Below the pieces are notes generated by a model. That model saw nothing but the letters and a program-made list of their open reading frames with translations. It made no database searches and had not been told where the DNA came from. The position numbers and the translations under genes were made by a program. This document shows positions 58,899-64,000 of a DNA stretch of 64,000 nt, in pieces (position 1 is the stretch's first letter; each line of letters starts with the position of its first letter). The stretch is taken from positions 682,001 through 746,000 of the forward strand of contig NZ_UGNX01000001.1 in assembly GCF_900452415.1 (NCBI RefSeq), written 5' to 3'. Source of the DNA: Legionella cincinnatiensis (GTDB taxonomy: Bacteria; Pseudomonadota; Gammaproteobacteria; Legionellales; Legionellaceae).

Positions 58899-59915
58899 AT
58901 GACAGGTAAGTTTTATCCACTAGTTATGAGTGGCTTATTTTTAGTAAATGTGGCATTTGCTACTACCCCACCTATTCTTGATAAGGATGGGCCAGTTTGT
59001 TCAAGCATGCTTTGTGCATTTAAGAGCCCTGGTGGATTATACGTTAATGGTACTGGTTATTATGTGCAACCCAGTGAAACAGGATTAGGTTTAGTTACTG
59101 ACAGTTGGTTGTTTGAGGCTCCCGGTGGTTCGCAAGCGCAAAGCAAGCCCTTTAATCCAGGTTATCAATGGGCTGGTAGTGTGGCCATTGGTTATGATAT
59201 ACCTATGACTGCTAATAATGTTGAAGTCAGCTATCTTTATTTAAATAACAAAACTCATGCAGTAAATTCTTTTGCAAATGGCTCCATTTTATTTGGCAGT
59301 ATTTTATTTCCTGATGCCACTATTCCTATAGATTTTAATCCTGGATTGGTCAGCGATGCATATTTAAGCTATAGAGTAGATCAAGTAGATGTTAAAGCAG
59401 GAAGAAAATACAGTGATACTTCTGGAGTATTTACCATTCGCCCTTCTTTAGGGGTGCGATATGCGCAAATAAAACATGAGCTAACTTTTGCGGCTCCAGG
59501 AGAATTAAACAGTAAATATAGTGGGGCTGGACCACTGATTGGTTTGGATGGCCACTATAATTTATGGAATGGATTTGGCTTGCTTGGTTATTTTGATTAT
59601 GCGCTTATGGCGGGGTCGATGCAATCCTATTCCGCTGTTTTTCTTGGATCAAATCTCAGTTTTAATTGGCCTAAACGCAATCGAGTTGTAAATAGCGTTA
59701 CTGGAAAAATTGGATTAGATTATACACATCAATTGCACAATGCTTCTACTTGGACTGCTGCAGTAGGATATCAAATTAATGAATATTTTAGTGCGATGGA
59801 TACAATTAGGGGATTTACTGGGGTAGGTAATTTAGGACCTCAACGGATTGCAGGAAATGAAACAAATAATTTCTCCTTTCAGGGGCTTTTCTTAAGTTTA
59901 ACATTACATGCTTAA
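58899..59915 (+). CDS. Legionella major outer membrane protein-like beta-barrel (Lpg1974 family)
   Basis: 338 residues. A signal peptide ends VNVAFA. The rest is a beta-barrel: alternating amphipathic strands such as VEVSYLYLNN, GLYVNGTGYYVQP and AVGYQINEYFSA, with final residues FLSLTLHA ending close to an aromatic/hydrophobic strand. YVNGTGYYVQPSETGLGL and LSFNWPKRNRVV resemble the Legionella Lpg1974 family of pore-forming major outer membrane proteins, usually present in many paralogues. AAGGAGTGAAAT precedes ATG. Confidence 0.82.
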   Translation: MTGKFYPLVMSGLFLVNVAFATTPPILDKDGPVCSSMLCAFKSPGGLYVNGTGYYVQPSETGLGLVTDSWLFEAPGGSQAQSKPFNPGYQWAGSVAIGYDIPMTANNVEVSYLYLNNKTHAVNSFANGSILFGSILFPDATIPIDFNPGLVSDAYLSYRVDQVDVKAGRKYSDTSGVFTIRPSLGVRYAQIKHELTFAAPGELNSKYSGAGPLIGLDGHYNLWNGFGLLGYFDYALMAGSMQSYSAVFLGSNLSFNWPKRNRVVNSVTGKIGLDYTHQLHNASTWTAAVGYQINEYFSAMDTIRGFTGVGNLGPQRIAGNETNNFSFQGLFLSLTLHA

Positions 59916-59972
59916 AATACGGAGTCCAAGCAAAATATACTCCATTTGATATAATTTAATGGAGTTGACTGA

Positions 59973-60000
59973 CCAGCTAAGAGCTAAGCGTCTTAGCTGG
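59973..60000. terminator. Hairpin between convergent genes
   Basis: CCAGCTAAGA (59973-59982) pairs with TCTTAGCTGG (59991-60000) around an 8-base loop, 58 bases after the outer membrane protein stop and 10 bases before the convergent gene's stop. A bidirectional terminator is likely, although the T-run is short. Confidence 0.65.
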
Positions 60001-60009
60001 AAGGAATAC

Positions 60010-61311
60010 TCAAGGATGCTTTTTATGATTCGAATTGACTTCCATGAGTTTCTTTACAATGCTCTCAAGCTCACTTTTTTGAATAGCTGTAGTTTGTTCA
60101 TTATTGAGCTTGCTTTCTAATTTCGCTAAAGAGGTATATTGATAATGAGTACTTTGACTTACAGCATTATTAGTAAATGCTTCTGCAAGATCATTACCAT
60201 TGTGCTCAATTATTTTTAATAATAAGTTTGTCACTGCAGAGGTATCAATATTTCGGTCCATTGCAATAACTAATGCCTGAACAAGATGCATAATCCCATT
60301 TTCACCTTTTCGTATTCCTATCTTGATTGGTTGAGTTAATACTGGGCTCATTGTATCCGGTGATTTTTTAAAAAAATCGTGAATAAGATCAACAAGTAAA
60401 TTGAACATTTCTGTATTATTTTCAATGTATGATGCGGAAACAAGTGCTGTTAAAATAATATGGAAAGCATGCAATCCTTGATTGTAGCCACTTTGATTGA
60501 TTTTAGTAAGTGAGTTCATTAATGGCTGGGTATGCCTTTCATTTACTATTAAAAGAATGTTACAAATAGTCTTTACAGCATCAATATTGTCTTGAGAGCA
60601 TCGCGCCAATGTAGGTATTATAAAATCCATAAACCCAGTTCCAGAAAATGCACCTTTAGTAACTTCTTGGGTTATCGCAAATCCTAACTCATTAGGAGAT
60701 TGAGTAATAAACTTCGCTAAGAGTTCTGCAATTAAATTTGTTATCGAGTGATTACAATCATACTCGGATGCATTTTTTAACGCGTAAATAAGGTTTAATA
60801 AGGCATTTGTCCCACTTGTAAAACCACTTTCAATAGGTTGAACCATAATTGAGGAAAGCGCATTACCCTCTTGTTCCAGTAAATGAGAAAAAATTGAAGC
60901 AATAGCGATTAATGTCGGAGAAAAAATAGAATAAAATGTTGCACTGTAGAGTCGATCCATCCAAACAAAAATCCCGGTTTGACCTTTAAATTCACCAGCT
61001 TCAATTGTTTTTCCAAGCATCGTTATTGCAAGCTGAGGATATTGTTTACTTAGGTTATAAAGAATAGAGGCGATCTCGTAAGAGGAAGAGAAATTTTTAT
61101 TTTTCATGGCATTAGACAAACCATGGGTCAGCCAATATAAGGTATTACTCTGTTCGAGTTCAGATTCTGATAAATTGGCTAGATCTAAGTAGGACTTTAT
61201 TTGATTGATAAGCTCCGACAATTCACTTTCAGAGAGAGCAGGGGCAACATTTCCTTTATATTCTTTAATGGGAGTGTTGAGGAAGTCCTCTTGAATCATT
61301 TTTTCAATCAT
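60010..61311 (-). CDS. Alpha-helical repeat protein, candidate effector
   Basis: 433 residues, no signal peptide, almost all helix. Weak repeats of about 60-70 residues are marked by TMLGKTIEAGEFKGQTGIF, SIMVQPIESGFTSGTNALL, GFAITQEVTKGAFSGTGFM, LMNSLTKINQSGYNQGLHAF and VLTQPIKIGIRKGENGIM: a helix, a G-x-x-x-G turn, then a helix. This looks like an ARM/HEAT-like superhelix for protein binding. A Lys/His-rich tail ends the protein. Effector status is inferred from type and neighbours. The start may be M1 or M5; neither has a clear ribosome binding site. Confidence 0.6.
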   Translation of the reverse strand: MIEKMIQEDFLNTPIKEYKGNVAPALSESELSELINQIKSYLDLANLSESELEQSNTLYWLTHGLSNAMKNKNFSSSYEIASILYNLSKQYPQLAITMLGKTIEAGEFKGQTGIFVWMDRLYSATFYSIFSPTLIAIASIFSHLLEQEGNALSSIMVQPIESGFTSGTNALLNLIYALKNASEYDCNHSITNLIAELLAKFITQSPNELGFAITQEVTKGAFSGTGFMDFIIPTLARCSQDNIDAVKTICNILLIVNERHTQPLMNSLTKINQSGYNQGLHAFHIILTALVSASYIENNTEMFNLLVDLIHDFFKKSPDTMSPVLTQPIKIGIRKGENGIMHLVQALVIAMDRNIDTSAVTNLLLKIIEHNGNDLAEAFTNNAVSQSTHYQYTSLAKLESKLNNEQTTAIQKSELESIVKKLMEVNSNHKKHP

Positions 61312-61537
61312 ATGCTATGTGGTGAATTGATGTTTTTTTTATTATAACGAGCTTCACTTGGATATTCAAAGATTTTTCATCTAGCAATATTTTTTTACAA
61401 ATATAGCTCTAATAAATCAAATATCTTACTCATTATTTAGTTTGCATCAATGGCAATAAAAATTTCATTTTATAAATAAACTACTGTTTGCTCTATAATT
61501 AATCATAAAGTTAATAATTTTTAATGTAGAGGTCATT

Positions 61538-62845
61538 ATGGATGAAAGAATAGAAAGACCTAAACTGAGTAAACACACGCCATTTTTTATATTACTAGAG
61601 AAAACCCAGCGCACTACACTTTATACCTCATATACAGGAGACGAAGAAGATTATATAAATAAAAATGATGGTGTTTTGAAGCAATTACAGACCTATGTGA
61701 AGGCAGGTAATGAGGATGCATACAATGAGTTGGTAAATAAATTTCCAGGGCGTATATTTCGAAGAACAAAAGGCGAAGTATATGAAATGTTTGATGAAGG
61801 TAAAGAAATTGAAATACGTATTGCATTGCAAGTCAAAGCCCATAGTTTGACTTGGTATTTCTGGAAGCCAGGCGTTATGGATCAATATCCTCAAAGGTTT
61901 AGAGACATACTTTATCATTCTGCGGCCCAGGCACATAGAAAAGTGACAAATGGTTGTGATTTATATTATCGTGGTAGTAATTCAGTACATTTAAAATTAA
62001 TGCATCACTTAGAAATTGAATCACTTCATAATCATAACCACTATCGGTTAAAAAATAATCAACCATATACTCCAGAGGATTTTAATCAACATATGGAGGC
62101 TTTAAAAGAAACGGAGGCGTTTACTCAATTCTTTAATGTAGGTGAGATCGAAAAAATTGAAGAGCGCTTTGCTCAATTTTATGCTGATTGGCATACAAAG
62201 ACGGAAGGGGGATTATCAAAACATGAGGAATATATGCAAGATCCTTCTCAGCGGTTAAACACAGGAGATGTAATCGAATTAATGCTATTTGGCTATCAAC
62301 AAGAACCTTGTCGTATTAATGTACGTGAATTAACAATTGATTATGATGCAGCAAGAAAAGAAATCGAGGAAGCACTAGAAAAAGGAGGTACTTCCGAATC
62401 CCAACTTGAGTTAACCCAAAAGCTTCAAGAAATAGAAAAGCAATATAAAGATCTTTTAAAGTATCGAGAAAAAGGAGGGAGTCGTGGTTTACTTTCAGAA
62501 ATTGGTGCTACGCGACAAACTTATCAATCGGAATTTAAACCAAATCCCTATGTAGGTGGACAAGACAGCAGCTTTGGAGCTCCGCCAGAAATACCCGAAT
62601 GGGCTACAAAACTCAAGATACTTGTTGAAGAAGGCAAAAAAGCAATGATTGAGACAAGAGCTGAAAGAGAAATTATAGAGGACTCTCAAAAAGAAGAGGC
62701 CATAAAAAGTTTTGAACAAGAAGTTCCTGAGCATATTCGTAGTGCAAATAAGCAAAAGAACATGAAATTTTTTAAAGAAGAAACGAAAGAAGAAACAAAA
62801 GAAGACAGTCAAGATGATCTACTGAAGAGACTCCAAAAGAAATAA
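61538..62845 (+). CDS. Candidate Dot/Icm effector with C-terminal E-block
   Basis: 435 residues, GAGG before ATG. No known domain; the N-terminal 250 residues are mixed, with KVTNGCDLYYRGSNSVHLKL and RLNTGDVIELMLFGYQQEPC, and a coiled coil follows (AARKEIEEALEKGG...LTQKLQEIEKQYKDLLKY). The C-terminus FKEETKEETKEDSQDDLL then KRLQKK is Glu-rich 10-25 residues from the end, the E-block pattern of Dot/Icm translocation signals. TATAAT at 61494-61499 is a plausible -10 box. The next gene follows after 37 bases. Confidence 0.65.
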   Translation: MDERIERPKLSKHTPFFILLEKTQRTTLYTSYTGDEEDYINKNDGVLKQLQTYVKAGNEDAYNELVNKFPGRIFRRTKGEVYEMFDEGKEIEIRIALQVKAHSLTWYFWKPGVMDQYPQRFRDILYHSAAQAHRKVTNGCDLYYRGSNSVHLKLMHHLEIESLHNHNHYRLKNNQPYTPEDFNQHMEALKETEAFTQFFNVGEIEKIEERFAQFYADWHTKTEGGLSKHEEYMQDPSQRLNTGDVIELMLFGYQQEPCRINVRELTIDYDAARKEIEEALEKGGTSESQLELTQKLQEIEKQYKDLLKYREKGGSRGLLSEIGATRQTYQSEFKPNPYVGGQDSSFGAPPEIPEWATKLKILVEEGKKAMIETRAEREIIEDSQKEEAIKSFEQEVPEHIRSANKQKNMKFFKEETKEETKEDSQDDLLKRLQKK

Positions 62846-62882
62846 GTGGATAGAAAACAATATTTATTAAGAGGATAGAAAT

Positions 62883-63638
62883 ATGCAAACGACAAAGGTA
62901 TTTAATGAAGCAGATTACAAGCAAAGAGCGCAGTTAATCCTTCAAAATCTTAATAATGTTCAATTAGACATAGAAAAATACAATAAAGAGCTTTTTCTTC
63001 TTGGTGAAAAACTAGACAAAGTCAATTCATTCCCCGAATTTTTTAAGATTGTTAATGACATTATTAAAACAGAATCAGAACTTGATAAATTTCTTATAAA
63101 AGAAATGAAGGGTTTGAATCAAAATATAAAAAATATTCTACTACAAGATATGAAAGATAAAAGCGAATTTCAGTCTTTTACTAATGTTCTAAATTTTAAT
63201 CAAATTATAACGGATAAAATTTTAAAAAATAAAGAGCGGCTAAGTCTCTATCTTTTAAAAGAAGAATTACCTGAACCTAAATATAATCTCGCGAAAAAAT
63301 TTATTCATTCTATTACTGTTTTAAAGCCAATTACTGAACTCATTGAAAAACAAAAGATTCATTTTAAAACGAAGTTAGATTCAGCAGATTCAATGGAGCA
63401 AGTTAATGAGATAGAAAGACAAATTGATGCCCAGGATCGTGATTTGTTAGAGGCTTATCAGACGTTAATTAATTTTCCAGAAGATGAACAAACTGCTGAG
63501 TCTGTTATTAAATTTTTAGAGAAAAATCAACACTTCAAAACCATTCTAGAGTCTTTTGATTTTGCTGAATCTTTAATGGATGATGTTCTAAATGCAAAAG
63601 TAAGGGTTTCTGTTTCTCAGAATCATGGCCTTAATTAA
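62883..63638 (+). CDS. Coiled-coil hypothetical protein, candidate effector
   Basis: 251 residues, AGAGGATAGAAAT before ATG. Predominantly charged helices (LNNVQLDIEKYNKELFLLGE, EQVNEIERQIDAQDRDLLEA). No known domain, no signal peptide. It is probably co-transcribed with the E-block protein 37 bases upstream. Function unknown; a scaffold or translocated protein is possible. Confidence 0.6.
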   Translation: MQTTKVFNEADYKQRAQLILQNLNNVQLDIEKYNKELFLLGEKLDKVNSFPEFFKIVNDIIKTESELDKFLIKEMKGLNQNIKNILLQDMKDKSEFQSFTNVLNFNQIITDKILKNKERLSLYLLKEELPEPKYNLAKKFIHSITVLKPITELIEKQKIHFKTKLDSADSMEQVNEIERQIDAQDRDLLEAYQTLINFPEDEQTAESVIKFLEKNQHFKTILESFDFAESLMDDVLNAKVRVSVSQNHGLN

Positions 63639-63834
63639 TATGAGAAAGGAGTATAGGTTAATAAATTAAGAAATACTGTGAGTAAGTTAACCCGATTTTA
63701 TAAAATAAGTGGAACATCTTTTAAACTCTATTGAAGTGTGAGCTCAATTCTAAATGAGTTCAATAGGAGATTTCTTGAATAAATACTCTTGCTCTTGTTA
63801 TTTCTTCCAGACTTCGTTATCATTTGCCAGCAGT

Positions 63835-63911
63835 CGGGGCGTAGCGCAGCCTGGTAGCGTACTAGCATGGGGTGCTAGTGGTCGAAGGTTCAAATCCTTC
63901 CGTCCCGACCA
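63835..63911 (+). tRNA. tRNA-Pro (GGG)
   Basis: 77 bases. Acceptor CGGGGCG / CGTCCCG (one G-U pair), anticodon loop ATGGGGT with anticodon GGG, T arm GAAGG-TTCAAAT-CCTTC, encoded CCA. tRNA 3' ends of this type are frequent integration targets. Confidence 0.97.
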
Positions 63912-63956
63912 AGCCCAGCAAGGGTTATAGACAAAAAATTTTTAATACACAAATTC

Positions 63957-63980
63957 CTGGCTACACTTCTGGCTACACTT
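63957..63980. repeat. Tandem 12-base direct repeat just downstream of tRNA-Pro
   Basis: CTGGCTACACTT occurs twice in direct succession (63957-63968, 63969-63980), followed by TTTGGA-AATAC-TCCAAA (63981-63997), a small inverted repeat. Such sequence between a tRNA 3' end and the window edge resembles recombinase arm-binding sites next to an attachment site. The rest of the possible element is outside the window. Confidence 0.5.
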
Positions 63981-64000
63981 TTTGGAAATACTCCAAATGA

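Noticed and set aside
62495..62812. Phe-rich minus-strand open frame
   Set aside because: Mirror image of the Lys/Glu-rich C-terminus of the E-block protein.

Overview
This window looks like a chromosomal segment of a Legionella species (gamma-proteobacteria, AT-rich). The pointers are a legiolysin-type 4-hydroxyphenylpyruvate dioxygenase, an HtpAB (GroES/GroEL) operon with a sigma-32 promoter, a Legionella-type Lpg1974-like outer membrane protein, and several long eukaryote-interacting or coiled-coil proteins with the look of Dot/Icm effectors. I cannot name the species. No rRNA or CRISPR array is present.

Layout. 1-1254: end of a HAD phosphatase gene, pgsA, and a tRNA cluster (Gly, Cys, Leu). 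1230-9149: a roughly 7.8 kb accessory island bounded by a direct repeat of the tRNA-Leu 3' end. It carries an ISL3 transposase remnant, a DUF5681 protein, a 1039-residue DEAH-type helicase with six C-terminal repeats, a translationally coupled pair of unknown proteins, an Abi_2 (AbiF/AbiD) HEPN protein preceded by a structured RNA, and a small membrane-anchored protein. This is the most novel part and reads as a defence island. 9148-14690: EamA protein, an intergenic DnaA-box-like cluster, lolC/lolD, asnS. 14789-19633: tyrosine catabolism (maiA, fahA-like, hpd), an O-methyltransferase and a Leu/Glu/Phe/Val-type dehydrogenase. 19770-31149: secreted protein, a 0.9 kb tandem repeat, ugpQ/ugpB-like genes, slt, rpe, glnE, rimO. 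31384-38784: a second copy of the repeat family, a metallophosphoesterase-like candidate effector, dsbD, groES/groEL, dps. 38906-43726: acetoacetate decarboxylase and 3-hydroxybutyrate dehydrogenase (ketone-body/PHB metabolism), dapA followed by a very short BamC-like lipoprotein, and a QEGLA-motif metalloprotease-like protein. 43998-46595: candidate effectors including a zeta-toxin-like kinase. 46674-54351: rsmB/fmt/def on one strand and dprA/smg/topA on the other, a classical gamma-proteobacterial housekeeping block. 54404-59915: a frameshifted lipoprotein gene, a fused E1 alpha/beta 2-oxoacid dehydrogenase with glutaryl-CoA dehydrogenase, and an outer membrane protein. 60010-63638: three more candidate effectors, one with a C-terminal E-block. 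63835-63911: tRNA-Pro, followed by short direct repeats typical of an integration boundary.

How it fits together. The housekeeping genes are interrupted by two kinds of mobile or accessory DNA: the tRNA-Leu island with its nested attachment sites, and a dispersed non-coding repeat family with imperfect terminal inverted repeats, seen at 20.55-21.45, 31.38-31.68 and 45.93-45.99 kb. The second copy supplies the stop codon and last residues of a candidate effector gene. Starts were moved from the longest reading frame wherever a Shine-Dalgarno sequence, lipobox or signal peptide decided the matter. All family calls come from reading motifs by eye, with no database search.
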